From NCBI GenBank assembly GCA_022457155.1, contig JAJGOT010000355.1:97501-161500 (forward strand): 64,000 nt of DNA, read 5' to 3'. This stretch comes from Cladopsammia gracilis (Eukaryota; Cnidaria; Anthozoa; Scleractinia; Dendrophylliidae). The notes below the pieces were generated by a model that was given only the letters and a program-made list of their open reading frames with translations, did not search any database and was not told the DNA's origin. The translations under genes and the position numbers were made by a program. Below are positions 46,321-57,950 of the stretch, one piece after another (within the stretch, counting starts at the first letter, position 1; each line of letters opens with the position of its first letter).

Positions 46321-46408
46321 GTACCAGTGATTCTCAGAGACAATACTAACCTATCCCTAATTGGGGTTCTATCTTGGGTTCTTCGTTTGGATGAGAGGTT
46401 CTCTAGCC

Positions 46409-46446
46409 CCCCCCCCTCCCCCCCCTCCCCCCCGCCCCCCTCCCCC
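46409..46446. repeat. C-rich homopolymer tract
   Basis: Runs of C broken by single T or G. A similar G-run is at 47639-47659 and another at 60290-60317. Confidence 0.9.
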
Positions 46447-47067
46447 GGAATTGTATTTAAACGAATAATTTTTTTATATGCGCTGAGATGCAGGTTTGAA
46501 ATAATGACTAGTATTTTATTTTATTTTTTGGTCGTATTAACGCTTTGACATGACAATTAGCTCCGCTAGTTGCTAACATGAGAAGAAGAGTAGCCCAACA
46601 TTTAAAATGCGACCTGACCATGAAGTTGAGTAAGCGCAGAATTTATTAAAATTCCAACTGAGCTCCAAGGCTTTCTGCCAAAATTGCAAACTTGTCAAGA
46701 TTCCGGCTTTTGAATTCCCATATGAGACTTGAATAAAAAAAATACTTAATTTGATCCACGCCCATCAAACGAGATTAGCGGGGTGTTTTCGAAAATATGG
46801 GAGTCCCCCGGTGTTTCTCCCATCCCCTCCCTGGAATACCCCCTGTCCCTACCTCTTCGATTCACAAGATGTAAAAGCATGTGATGCGTTTGACCTGGCC
46901 TTCGTGAAATTGATGCTGTTCTTTCGTCAAAAGAAACGTGATCTGTAGATTTCAGTCTGGTATTTGTAACTCAGCCTGAATGTAACTCTTGTTATCGTTC
47001 TCGCATCGCAACGGGACATTACATTTCAATCTTTACACTTCCCATGTAGTAAGAGAGTTTACTAAGT

Positions 47068-47143
47068 ATGCGGTCCGAGTTTGATGCTAACTGGTTTAAA
47101 AATGCCGTAGAGATCGTGCCATTTGGGTTTGTGTTGTCGCGAG
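47068..47143 (+). CDS. Candidate first coding exon, gene unknown
   Basis: An ATG preceded in frame by TAG TAA five codons upstream opens MRSEFDANWFKNAVEIVPFG then FVLSR, ending at CGCGAG|GTAAGT, a strong donor in phase 1. The peptide is not recognised and no matching downstream exon was found, so this could be chance. Confidence 0.3.
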
Positions 47144-47862
47144 GTAAGTTGTACCAGATTTTATAACAATTTATCACTTTCTCAGTATGGTGACTAATGC
47201 GGTAAATGCGGCTTTGTTTGATACTTCATGCGTTCATTCTTACAACATGCTTTTACAAACAAATTGTTTATCGATTATTGGTGTTTATCTGAACTAACCA
47301 TAAAGGTTTTGGTAATGAGAACATCGCCAAATCGTCCGAAAAGGAAATGAGCGATTAGAAGTGCTTTGCATGCATCTTTGCACCTAGTCGTATTAGCTTG
47401 CAACAAACTGACTGTTGTTAGGTGTTACGGAGAATGTGAAACATGTTCCGTGTTCTTGTGTTTACGTGTGTTTGTGATCGCACCAACCGTTGGTCATATG
47501 TATTTGCCATTTGGCAACGACTTATCATGACTAATCGAAAGATAAAGTGAAGGTGAATGGATTAGTATATAAATCACATGCTTTTAATTTCAAAATCTCA
47601 TCGAAGACTCCAACACGGATGATTCTAAGTTTTATGTGGGGGGGGGGGGGGGGGGGGGCAGACTCGCATACAAAAAGCTCTCACGGTATGAACTTTGTTT
47701 TTGAATAAAAAATGACTAAAATGTTTTCAGTTATCCCGGTACTTTTTTGGGTACTGCGCCGGAAAAAATATGACAAGACTTGTCACAAATAATTGATACG
47801 TAGGAATGAGAAATGAAAGAAAATTGTGGCACCTTGTAGCTATTCGATTCTTTCTCACGTTT

Positions 47863-48310
47863 TTGACAGGCCCGGGGGGGGGGGGGTACTCCCTATAATG
47901 GGCTATACGGGGATGCTCCGCCCGAAAGGGGTACCTTTTTGAGGCTGGAGGTATATGAAAGGGTCGGGATTTCACGAGTTGAAGTATATGAAAGGGTAGG
48001 GATTTCACGAAGAATCAGGAAAAGGTAGCGTAAACTCGAGTTGAATTACAAAAAAAGTAGGGAAAACCGCCATCTAAGTATTATAAAAAGTGCCTTTCAA
48101 AATATATGAAACAGACGCGCGTAAAGGCTATATGAAAGGGGTACCATTTTCAATGAATGGTATATGAAAGGGGTGCCATTTTCAATGAAAGGTATATGAA
48201 AGGGGTACCTTTTCTGTCAAAAACGGTATATGAAAGGGTAAGGGTTTGGACCTTGGGGCGGAGCATCCCCGTACAAAACTCTGTTGAGTACCCCCCCCCG
48301 GGTTGACAGG
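47863..48310. repeat. G-run family element, copy 1, with 8-bp target duplication
   Basis: The element 47871-48302 starts CCCGGGGGGG...TACTCC and ends GAGTACCCCCCCCCGGG. TTGACAGG lies exactly outside both ends (47863-47870 and 48303-48310). The interior is an array of 'GGTATATGAAAGGGG' words. A sub-terminal inverted pair GGGGATGCTCCGCCC / GGGCGGAGCATCCCC-like is also present. Confidence 0.85.
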
Positions 48311-48603
48311 CTTTCCGACCGCCAGTTTTATCTGGGAATTTTTCCCAGACTGCAAATACGACGACATTTTCTTGAGTAAAACAAACAAACAAACCAAAAA
48401 AAATTTACACAAGGCAAATTGCTCATGAATCATGATTAATGAATACTGCCTTGTGACACCAAATTTCTGGGAGGGTTTAATTTTTTGGATGGCCGGCGAT
48501 TTTTCTGTTTTGCCGGAACTAATTTTTGCGATTAGGAAAAACTGTTTTTTCTTGCTGGGATTTAATTATGCGCTGATTTGTGGGGAAGTCGCGTTCATTA
48601 GCA

Positions 48604-48775
48604 GCTAAATCAGAGGCGGATCCAGGATTTTTTATGGCGGGTGGCTACGTCTATAAAAATTTTTATTGTTGCAATTAAAAAGAAAACTGTTAAAACCGAC
48701 GGTCTAAAAGGGGGGGGGGGGGTGGCTAGCCACCCAATCCAACCCCCCCCCCCCTGCATCCGCCCCTGGCTAAAT
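48604..48775. repeat. hAT-like MITE, second CAG(G/A)GGCGGATC copy
   Basis: The element 48611-48768 begins CAGAGGCGGATCCAGGATTT and ends GCATCCGCCCCTG. GCTAAAT lies directly outside both ends (48604-48610, 48769-48775). Internal G-run and C-run pair. Confidence 0.85.
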
Positions 48776-49311
48776 ACTTATAGTTTGCCGACTGTAATTT
48801 CACCGTGTTATTCCTGAACGTTTTTTTTCTGAACGAAAGACACGGTTTGTGAGTAACCAACACGATTTTATATTACGTGTAAAAGGTGATGTTTGGTTCG
48901 TGAAAAAACCCACAAAAATCGCAAAAATTAGAACCCGCAAAAATTTAGTGCTACACGGCAGTGACAGTGAAGAAGGAACTCATGCCAAACTAAATGGTAC
49001 GGAATTTTGAACAGTTCGTCTTAATTATTTGATAGCCAATCAGCTGAAATATTTGCCTTTTCCTGCTGTAGTACTGATACACGGTGTCTTAGACAAGCCC
49101 CCATAATAAACCTAATTCGATATCCGTGCATCCAAAGTATATTTAGTGCTAAAATTGCCTCTGCAAGTTAATGTTTGGAGCATTTCTTGTCCATTGACGC
49201 CTTGAACATTACTGATATCTTCGGTAAACAAAAAAATACATTATAGATAACAATCAGTCCATTTGAAAGCCACTTTAATACTTGTCTCTTAGAGTTGATT
49301 TTTAGATATTT

Positions 49312-49503
49312 CAATAGGCCATTTGCACGATGACATCGTATGACTACAACTACCAGAATCCCTCAGTTTTTCGTTTTGTAGTGCAAATTAGGGCTATTGT
49401 TGTTTAAACCGCACTGGGATTACAAAATTTAAATAAGAAAGGAAAAACGAAATGAATTCTGGTAGTTGTAGTCAAATGACGCCATCGTGCAAATGGCCTA
49501 TTG
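49312..49503. repeat. MITE, inverted second copy of 6737-6929
   Basis: The ends CAATAGGCCATTTGCACGAT and ATCGTGCAAATGGCCTATTG are perfect inverted repeats. Interior GTGCAAATTAGGGCTATTGT and GGAAAAACGAAATGAATTCT match the reverse of the 6737 copy. Confidence 0.9.
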
Positions 49504-50962
49504 ACCTGAAAGGCTTATAGTTTTAGATTTCGCCTTCCCGGTAGAAAACAAGAATAAAGGTCAGGGCTGTTTTTGTCGAATCTTGGCAATTCACCATGCA
49601 AGCATGAGCTCAAAGGGAAATGAGTTACTCTTCCAGGTAGCTATAGCGAGAAGTTTAAGATAACTGAGTACAGGAGACCTGCTAAGCATTATAAATCAAC
49701 GTTCAAAACAATCTGCTCACTCCCGAGATCAAATCTTGTTACGTTGAAATGTGAGAATAGAAAACTTTGATTGTCCACACAACGCGTAAATAAAAAGCAC
49801 TGATTCGGTTTTGCTGGAATTCTAATGTAGGACTTCACTTGAAGTGTAATAAAACTCGGAAACTAAATGCAAGGCTGTCACTAAGGCAAAAGGCCTGGCC
49901 CTGAGGAAGGCTTATTTTGTTAGCCCATTACCGCAATCACGGCCACCTTCTATTGGACTGGATTCAGTTTCGTTTTATTACTAATTTTTGAAATGTGGTT
50001 ATAACTTTTGATGATTTCAATCTTTAACCATGTAAGGACCACTTGGAATTGCAAAGAACAACAAATTTCAGCCGTATCTTAGCTTTGTTATTAGCTTTAT
50101 TTATTGTTATCGCATTTACTCCTTTTCTGACCGTCACTTCTCAGTTTTCGCTTATACGTATCACTCAATCATCTAAATATTTACATTTTATCTTTATTTT
50201 ATTATTTTTATAGCCGTTTGTTTTCATCTTCACTTAGCCTTCTGCCAGCCCTAGTTTTGTCTAACCCAAATATTGGGCAGTAAAACACATTTCTAGCTGC
50301 TTGATCAGTCTTGCATTTTATTCCAGTAAGATTTGTTTTCTAGCTTTTGAGTCTGTGGATGAAATCCTACAGTGTGATCATGCTCGATTAAAAGCTTTTC
50401 AACAGTTCTTCCCGATAAAATAGTTTAATCTTCAGCATTTTATACAAAGGAATTTAGGATATTAGGTGAATTCTAATTTTGGCCTAAGAGGGCTGGACCG
50501 ACAAAATTGCACTCATTTATGAATTTGCTATCCGATTCTCTCTCTCTCGAGGCTGATTATCCAAATTCAGTGAGTGTACAGAGTTTTGTATGCAGAAGAA
50601 TCGGCCCTATAAACAAACAGAATTATTGACCTGGCCCGTTTATTAAACGTAAATATTTGCAACAATCATTCATTCTTTCATTGTTATCGTTATGGCTTGT
50701 CAGCGTAACATCCGAGGAAAGTCTTTTCATTACGACATTGAACACCTCGAGTATTTCAAGACCACGCGCGCCGTTGCTTGGTTTGAAGTTGTGATCAACT
50801 CTCCTCTCAACCCCTTTCGGTATTGTTAAATAGTTTTGCATATTGAAACGAACGTGCTGGTGGGTTTTTACAAAGGTCACACATCTTGTTAAAGTTGATT
50901 GTTGGCTTACACCTGTCAACTCAGCTGAGTATAGTTTTCTTAATATTAACATCCAATTTACA
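49504..50962. other. Intergenic, no recognised feature
   Basis: Contains a short reverse-strand fragment of the 88-bp-unit family near 50340-50400 (CTTTTGAGTCTGTGGATGAA). A 109-codon minus-strand open stretch at 50623-50952 has no known domain; I could not support it as an exon. Confidence 0.35.
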
Positions 50963-51126
50963 GTGCCAATTTAATCATTTTGATCCCAATACAAGTCAAA
51001 ATGCACCTCTTAACTTAAACTATCAGCCTGTTGAACTACTAAGTGAAAATGATGGATTGGAACACCGACTCCAGGAGGTGGAACGGGAGAGGATGTTGGC
51101 AGGCGAAGAATTGCTTTCTGTTATTG
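50963..51126 (+). CDS. Candidate exon, unrecognised
   Basis: After CCAATTTACAG an open frame reads CQFNHFDPNTSQNAPLNLNY, then a charged helical stretch (GLEHRLQEVERERMLAGEEL). The composition looks coding, but no donor is clear. The frame runs into the CCAATCA-rich element, where it stops (ERC). Possibly a last exon truncated by that insertion. Confidence 0.25.
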
Positions 51127-51607
51127 TTTTAGGACACTTTTCAGTTGAGCGTTGTTAGACTAAAACCAAAGTAATCACTCCGCTGGTCGACCACGGCAGG
51201 CGCAGACAATCCAATGAACCAATCAGAACTCAAATACATGCAACTGTTTGTTTTTTTTTATTTCACTTCTGTCGCAATCTCTTCTCCTTGCCGTAAGGAT
51301 CAGTTAGTCGTTAGTACCTGTACTATTTCAAGATTTTTACTGATCCAGGTCTACGATAGATCAGGCACTCTTCATCAGATTTGTCGCTGTGGTTTTGCCG
51401 TTATTATATATATAGTTTTTGAATAGAAATACATGTCGCCGGTGCCAAGCGCGTGAAAACGCGTGCGAGCAAGTCATAATTGGTTTTTGTTTTACTTCTG
51501 ATTGGTCGAGAAAGTGGCGCGAGATTTTTCAGACAATAACATAGCGTAGCAATGTAAAACCAAAACAAACGCAAAATTACTTTCGACACTCAATTGAAAA
51601 CCGCTCT
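51127..51607. repeat. CCAATCA-rich inverted-repeat element, second copy, interrupted
   Basis: Shares with 34904-35197 the blocks ACCAAAGTAATCACTC, GCAGACAATCCAATGAACCA, GCGAGCAAGTCATAATTGGT, TTCTGATTGGTCGAGAAAGT and the end CACTCAATTGAAAACCGCTC. About 190 extra bases in the middle include GCCGTAAGGATCAGT, the flank of the 32662-33006 family. Confidence 0.7.
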
Positions 51608-51981
51608 AGTTTTCATCATTGGTTAATATATGAGAAGAATTGCTCTTGTTATTGTGTATACCAATCGGGCTTTTTCACCCAGTAGCCCGCTGGGTATCAC
51701 GCAGCTCTATTGTTTTCAGGGCTAGTTCTATTGTTTTCTCAGCCAATCAGAGAAGACCTTGTAAGAGCTGCGTACCGCCCTATTTTGCGTTGGCTTTGTT
51801 GCTGAATTTCTAACATCCAATTCCAGGATTAAAATTTTGGAACGTTTAACGGTGACCAAAATGCTAATTAGACCTGTGTCTGCCCTACATTACTCTGGCT
51901 GAAATAAGGATTACTGCCGGTAAAAATAGGTAATCGTGGTAATTGTGACATTATTGCGACAGAAAATAACTCAGTTCACCT

Positions 51982-52319
51982 GATTCATCCGGGAGGGGGG
52001 GGGGGGGGGGGTACTCCCTTATATAAGCTATATAGGTATGTGCGGCCCCAAAGGGTATGGTTTTCAAGCCGTTTTGGTCTGAAATAGGGTATAGATTTTG
52101 ACCATTGTGGTCTGAAATAGGGTATGGTTTGCGCTTCTCAAATGTTTACGCAAACGGAAGCACATCCTGGTCTGAAAAAGGGTATTATCGAATTTTGGGT
52201 CAGGTCTGAAATAGGGTAGGGAAAATAGCATATTTTGGTCTGAAATAGGGTTAGGGTTTTAAGAAGCGTGTCGCACACCCCCACCCAAATTTTCGAGGAG
52301 TACCACCCCGGGATTCATC
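51982..52319. repeat. G-run family element, copy 2, with 8-bp target duplication
   Basis: The element 51990-52311 starts CGGGAGGGG (long G-run) then TACTCC and ends GAGTACCACCCCGG. GATTCATC flanks it exactly on both sides (51982-51989, 52312-52319). The interior repeats 'GGTCTGAAATAGGGTA'. Confidence 0.85.
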
Positions 52320-52530
52320 TGCAAAAGTCTGTTTTAAACTTCCAATTCGTCTGGAGGGTCGTAAAGTGTGACCTTTTAATAAATTATGAGTGTATATGTC
52401 ACTCGCAGTGCGGGATGCTTGTGCTAGACGTCACTCGGAAAGGGTAGATTGTATTTTAAAATGCAGGGCTGGTATATAACGGCAATTACAGTCAGTCTAG
52501 TACATGAAACAGCCAGTGAGGTTTGGGGTT

Positions 52531-53046
52531 TTAACCCATTGACCTCTAGAAATTTAGCAGAAAACGACAATTTGAATCCACTAATGCCGTTTCCTGACTG
52601 CTGTGGAGGAAAATTGCAAGCAAACTGTCCAAAACGTTGGGAGGTTTGCAACATGAAAACTAAGCTTCCTTTCTGGGTCAAATATATCGACTTTTGGTTT
52701 CGGGCATGCGCACAAAGCAAGCTTAAGCTTGACTTTAATTTCATTTTTTTCGATCTTACTCCCCGTTCTTTTTCGGTCTTATTCCATTTTTCCCCTCGTT
52801 GTTGGCCTTTCACTAGACTTTATGTAGTAAACGTTTCCCTGAAAACGCTAAAGAAGGTGAAGTCGCAAGTGGTTGGCCATAGGAAGACCAGATTTTCCTC
52901 AGATTTTGCCAGTCAAATCTGAGGCACTTTCCTTTTAGTTATCAGAGCAGCTTTTGTCGTAAAGAGCGATGACGTCACAAAATGTTAGAACTGGACCGTG
53001 GCCCCGTCACGGGCGGTTTCGGGCGTTTGAGGTGACAATGGGTTAA
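52531..53046. repeat. piggyBac-like non-autonomous element at a TTAA site
   Basis: TTAA (52531-52534, 53043-53046) surrounds CCCATTGACCTCT...GAGGTGACAATGGG. CCC/GGG termini next to TTAA are the piggyBac signature. A degenerate copy is at 8527-9146. No transposase. Confidence 0.75.
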
Positions 53047-53057
53047 ACCTTTCGAGC

Positions 53058-53139
53058 AACCTAGTTCCCAGCGCTTCTCCCCTCCAAAAAAACGGGACGG
53101 TCTTTTTTGGAAGGGAAAACGCTGGGAACGAGGTTGCCA
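53058..53139. repeat. Short hairpin element
   Basis: GCAACCTAGTTCCCAGCG pairs with CGCTGGGAACGAGGTTGC; CCCTCCAAAAAA/TTTTTTGGAAGG complete the stem. Confidence 0.8.
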
Positions 53140-53479
53140 GTTGGGGTCTCCCGCATAAAACGTTTAGTACTGCCTGAAGGCCCTGGTAATATTCAATTTG
53201 TTTATAACATATATATATTTTTTGTAATATTTGATAGAGAACTGAAGAGTTAATCGAAGAATACTATTTGGAATTCAAATGCTTCTAAACTTTGCAAGTG
53301 CGGTCCGCAGACCAACGGACGCCAAAAGAAGTTCGCAAATGTAAGTATACTTTTCATTTTTGACGAACCAGTGGCGCGCTTTAAGCTTTGCTTTAAACTG
53401 AGAACATATTTTTTGAGGGAAATGTTTTCTAGGTATAGGTTGATTATACTGCAATCGCATTTTGTAATAGGCTTTTCAT

Positions 53480-54444
53480 ACTTTCCAAAACCTATTGCAC
53501 TTCAGGTTTTTTACGTGTTGTCGCATATAAACCGGAGCTGTCGCAAATTACAAACAATGCCATGTTTTCGCACGACACTCCTGTCGTAACGCAAGCACGA
53601 TAATGAAGTGCCCTCGCTACACATTCCAACATTGTTGCCAGGCGGGCCCGCCCCTGACTCGTCCCCAGTCGTCTCTCTTTCTCCTATTAATATTAACGAG
53701 AGACGCGCGGACGAGGGGAACGCGTGGGGGCCCATCACCCCCTTCGATCGTGCTTCTCTCCCCCACGCGCGTCTCCCGCGTCTTGCCTAGAAAGACGACT
53801 GGGGACGAGTCAGGGCCCGCCCGGTCGGCCGCTTCTGTCTGTCGTCTGTTACAGTAAATTCAGGTTTGTCAAAAAAGTTTTAAGTAGACCCGGGAGTAGA
53901 CAAATGACTTTGGAAAGCAACCGGAATTTTTTTTTTTAAAATACCATCTTCTCTACAAAACTGCTAAGGAAAGTAGCAAACAAAGTAGGTATAGTTATTT
54001 TCGCCGGCAGCCGGCTACTTTTGACAGCCCTTAACTCTGGAGACCCTAGGTGCCAGAGGCTTTCCTCGTACTCTCATCTCTCTCATATCACACGTCTCTT
54101 TTGTCTCATATATATATTTTCTTATATTTCTCTTATATTTTCTCACCAAAGCGAGCTTCCAGAGAACCTCTGACCCACAATTTCTTGTTCCATGAATGTA
54201 TTAGGCTTTTCACACTTTCCAAAACCTATTGCACTTCAGGTTTTTTACGTGTTGTCGCATATAAACCGGCGCTGTCGCAAATTACAATGCCATGTTTTCG
54301 AACGTCACTCCTGTCGTAACGCAAGCACAATAATGAAGTGCCCTCGCTACACATTGAAACATTGTTGCTTATTTCTCTTATATTTTCTCACCAAAGCGAG
54401 CTTCCAGAGAACCTCTGACCCGCAATTTTTTGTTCCATCAATGC
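53480..54444. repeat. Local duplication block
   Basis: CCAAAACCTATTGCACTTCA through GTGCCCTCGCTACACATT (about 150 bp) occurs at 53487-53632 and again at 54219-54356. A second segment, TTCTCACCAAAGCGAGCTTC to TTGTTCCAT, occurs at 54138-54193 and 54384-54439. Element 53641-53823 separates parts of the first copy from its right flank. Confidence 0.8.
53641..53823. repeat. 183-bp GC-rich inverted-repeat element
   Basis: GGGCCCGCCCCTGACTCGTC pairs with GACGAGTCAGGGCCCGCCC, continuing through CCCAGTCGTCT / AGACGACTGGG. The interior GAGAGACGCGCGGACG also has an inverse CACGCGCGTCTCCCG. Confidence 0.9.
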
Positions 54445-54859
54445 TGGGAGAAATTTTGTTTTCGGTGCAGCATTTTGTTGATTGGGAGCAAACATGTTTG
54501 AATGTTTAGCCCGCTTTCCAACTCACCAACTGTAGCAACAGCCAATCATGTTTCAGCCACTCGTCCAACTAATAGGACAATCACATGACTTTTGGAGGGC
54601 ATATAGTTTATTTGTGGCCCGAGTAGCATCATTTGCGCCCGAGCGGAGCGAGGGTGCAAATGATGCGGTCATGTGATTATCATGTGATTATCATTATTAT
54701 CAATACACAAGGCCAAATCGTACAAATTCATTTAATAAGAAAAAATGTTTAACAGAAACAGGGCCGTAAATGCGTTTGCAGCCCGTCAAATTCAACATCG
54801 CCCGCCACTCACGCGTGTTTTCTCGAAGGCAGTTTCTTATTTGGCCGCGTATATTGATA

Positions 54860-55035
54860 ATAATGTTGGTTAACAATGTTGGGATGTTTAGACGCGCGTC
54901 CCAGTCCAACAAATGCTAGCCAACAATGTTGGGACGTTCTTAACCGCGTGTGCAACATTGTCATCCGACAAATGTTGACCAACAATGTTCTAATATTGTC
55001 AAAAGAATATTAGGCGCCAACAATGTTGAAAGTCG
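54860..55035. repeat. CAACAATGTTG palindrome cluster
   Basis: CCAACAATGTTGG-like palindromes occur at about 54872, 54921, 54979 and 55018 with related forms (CAACAAATG, GCAACATTGTC) between. A shorter cluster is at 18213-18300. Confidence 0.7.
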
Positions 55036-57101
55036 GAAGTTTTTCCTGGCTTGCTTGCACTTACGCGTCTGTTGCGTGGGACCCGTGTTGACGTTCAGTT
55101 GAAATTGAAGAGCGTTTTACTTTCACTTGACTTGTATTTGTATCGCTAGTAAAAACTAGGATCAGATTAAATTAAAGAACAGAGACAAGACAAGCAGAAG
55201 GGAATTCCGGCAAACTTATTGTTGGTTGCGTGCAAGGATGAAAAGAAAAAAAGTCAACTTGTATTGAACTTATCAACTTCAGACACTTCAGGACAAAAGC
55301 GTGTCGAATTGTTTCAATACTGAAACTTTAACGTCGATAAACATTTCTGTTCTATTCTCGCGAGCTTATGTTTGATCCCTATCTGTATCCGGCCTTATTC
55401 AACGCCAAGCTACCTGCTGTCGTCCGGTCGGGAAACTCTCTCGCCTAGATGGCTAGTTTGTACAAAAACACATGAAACTTATTAACAGGTTAAAAGTACA
55501 TCTTGTTTGTTACGAAAAACAGATAAATTCGTTGATTTTAACGCGCCTGCTTGTTTAGTAGCCCTTTCGTGTCTTGTCCTTTATTTGTTTTTGTTTGAAA
55601 ACTTTTCGTCGATCACGCAGACGAAACCATGCGCATCTAATCCGTCCGTCCTGAATCCGTCGCTTTCTGGGATTAGCTCATAAATCCGTTTAATCTTTCC
55701 CTTCACCTCCAAGATGAATTTAAGACAGGGCGATAATGACTTTCAACCTTTTTCTCTGCTACAGTGAAAACACTCCTAGTCATGCAATGTGGCTTTCTAC
55801 GATTCTATGAGGAAAAAATCTTGAGTACGAGTCTAATTAAAACAATTTAGCTGTCTTAACTTTTGAACGGTACTCCATTGTTTATTACAAATGTACAAAT
55901 GTGGTTCTATTTTTCACAGATCTGCTAATAAAACCTAATGTTTGGCCATTCAAACTCAACTCCTTTCGGTTTTGATCACTGTATTTTTAATAAGACTGAT
56001 ATCGGCACATAAAATTTCTTTGCATGAAATCCTAAAACGAGAATATTCGGCTATTAAGTTCTTGTTGATTTATGTATGTTGTTCACTTTTCGTTTTATCA
56101 CAAGTGCACTTGTCTCTTGTGCATTTACCGGATAAAGGTAGATAAAGCATTAGTAAATCCGTAAATTAATGATGAAAAATAAACTATGTCAGTCCTTTTC
56201 AGTTGCGCTTTGTCAAACTTTGCATGCGCGCGCTAATCAAGTTTGATCTAAAGTAATTACGGTATTGCGTGTCCCTATGCGTGCCTGGCTTATTAAGACC
56301 GTCACCAATTAAACATGCACTAGACTCAATAAGGAAGACAAACGTTTTCTCATTACAAAACGTCATTGTTTCACGATCCGTCCTTCAACTGTGAAAAACA
56401 CTTCAAAATGCGGATTACATATTTCGAATTTGTACTAATTGCGCGTAACGCTAATTGTTTAGTTACTTGATTGTTGTAAAGGAGTTGAACAAAGGAGCAA
56501 GACTTGACGACTTGGTAAGGCAAACAAAGCTCTCATTGTTTTTTATAAAGTGATTGATATTTGTATGCTCCAAGCCACAGTAAGATTGCAAAATTAATCA
56601 AAAGTGCCAGTGTCATGACCCGAAAGTAATGCGGTTTCCAAAGAAACTGAAATTACATGCCTTTGGCTTCGCCATCAGTCGGCTCTAAACACGTGGATTG
56701 AAAAGTAGATTGTCGGATTGTCGTTTGTCTCCGAACATTTTTATATTTATAAACCTTCCGCTGGGATTTTCGCTCATTGGTGCTTTTTACGTCACTAAGC
56801 AACAACAACTAGGTGATTCAATAGTCATATCTATCTGAACATTATCCGACTCCACGCCGCAACCCTTGGACCTGCAAGACGTGCCACACAAAACGTATTC
56901 ACCCCGTTGTAGACCGCTCGCGTTTCGAATTTCATCCATCGCCGACCGAGAAGAATGGTGGCAAAAAGTACAGTGGGACCTTCGTTCTCTACTCTTTGCT
57001 AACTGCAGTCTTTCAGTGGATGGACTTGAGGCTTGTAAAGAAAAGAATTCGCGCTTGATCCACGACGTTTAAGGAAGTGGTTGAGTTCCAGGGCTTCGAA
57101 A
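55036..57101. other. Intergenic, possible promoter of a downstream gene at its right end
   Basis: No supported exon. A TATA-like TTATATTTATAAA at 56741-56753 and a TTACGTCAC motif at about 56787 lie 300-360 bp before the candidate start at 57102. An open 68-codon stretch at 56866-57072 would be an upstream open frame in the leader. Confidence 0.35.
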
Positions 57102-57157
57102 ATGTCTACGGACAATCGCAGACCCAAAACTTCTTTTCCTGTCTCAAAGCGTCCCAA
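57102..57157 (+). CDS. Candidate first coding exon of a gene running right
   Basis: ATG in a favourable AAAATGTCT context opens MSTDNRRPKTSFPVSKRP and ends at CCCAA|GTAAGT, a consensus donor in phase 2. The short basic, Ser/Thr-containing N terminus is not recognised. No later exon is seen up to 64000, so either the intron is longer than 6.8 kb or this is chance. Confidence 0.35.
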
Positions 57158-57892
57158 GTAAGTGTGATGTTCCCTTTGCCTTGCAAGGCGTTTGTGTTTA
57201 TAATGCAGTGTTAGTTATAGTCCTGAGATGCAATTTTCAGTTAGGCCGGTAATTGCGTGAAAACGGACATTGAACGGGTGTTTTGTACCCGGTTTTGTAG
57301 CTTCTTTGCAGACAAATTGTTGGATGCGATTAAGTGTTTATATTGACCTGTCATGACCTCCTTTCATCTCGCTAAGCAGAGATATTTGTGTAGCCCATAT
57401 TTTGCGAGCAATTGACATTCTTCCAGTCGTGAGAGAGTTCAAACGCAATTTACTTCCATTAATACTCCAAATGTAACTGGATGTATGTTTCTTCTTCAAC
57501 ACTCTAATTGATTTAAGATGCTCTTCAGTTATCTTTGTCTGTAATCATTTGCTTTATTACATGCACTTGGGCTGTATCTCTTTCAAAAGTAGCCGATGTC
57601 ATCACCAAGCATTCCTAAAGTAAAGCATTCATTGTCTACAAGAGCCTCATTTTCCCTTGTCTCTCACCGCAGCTCTGTTAGCATCACCTCGAATGTACAT
57701 TGCTTTGCTCATAGTTGTTTGTAGACCAGGTTTGTTTTCCGCAACTTTAGAGACTTCACATTTTAATTAGCTTATTCTTTTGTTTTTAGCCATGTTAATT
57801 TTGTTAAACAGTTAGAATAACAGCTTCTGTCGCCACGCACATTCTATTATCCCCCGATTTACTTCCGGTGTCTTCCTGTGTTTTTTGTTACA

Positions 57893-57950
57893 AAAACCTG
57901 TAAGACCCTGAAGAAGAAAGGCTGTGCCTTTCGAAATATTGGATTCAAAT
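57893..57950 (+). ncRNA. Hammerhead-like motif, copy with perfect stem II
   Basis: CC-CTGAAGA-A, stem II GAAAGGC-TGT-GCCTTTC (7 bp, no mismatch), GAAATATT, GG. It lies in the same repeat family as 29894-29952. Stem I is short. Confidence 0.35.

Noticed and set aside
50623..50952. 109-codon minus-strand frame
   Set aside because: No similarity recognised and overlaps a plus-strand candidate; kept only as a note.
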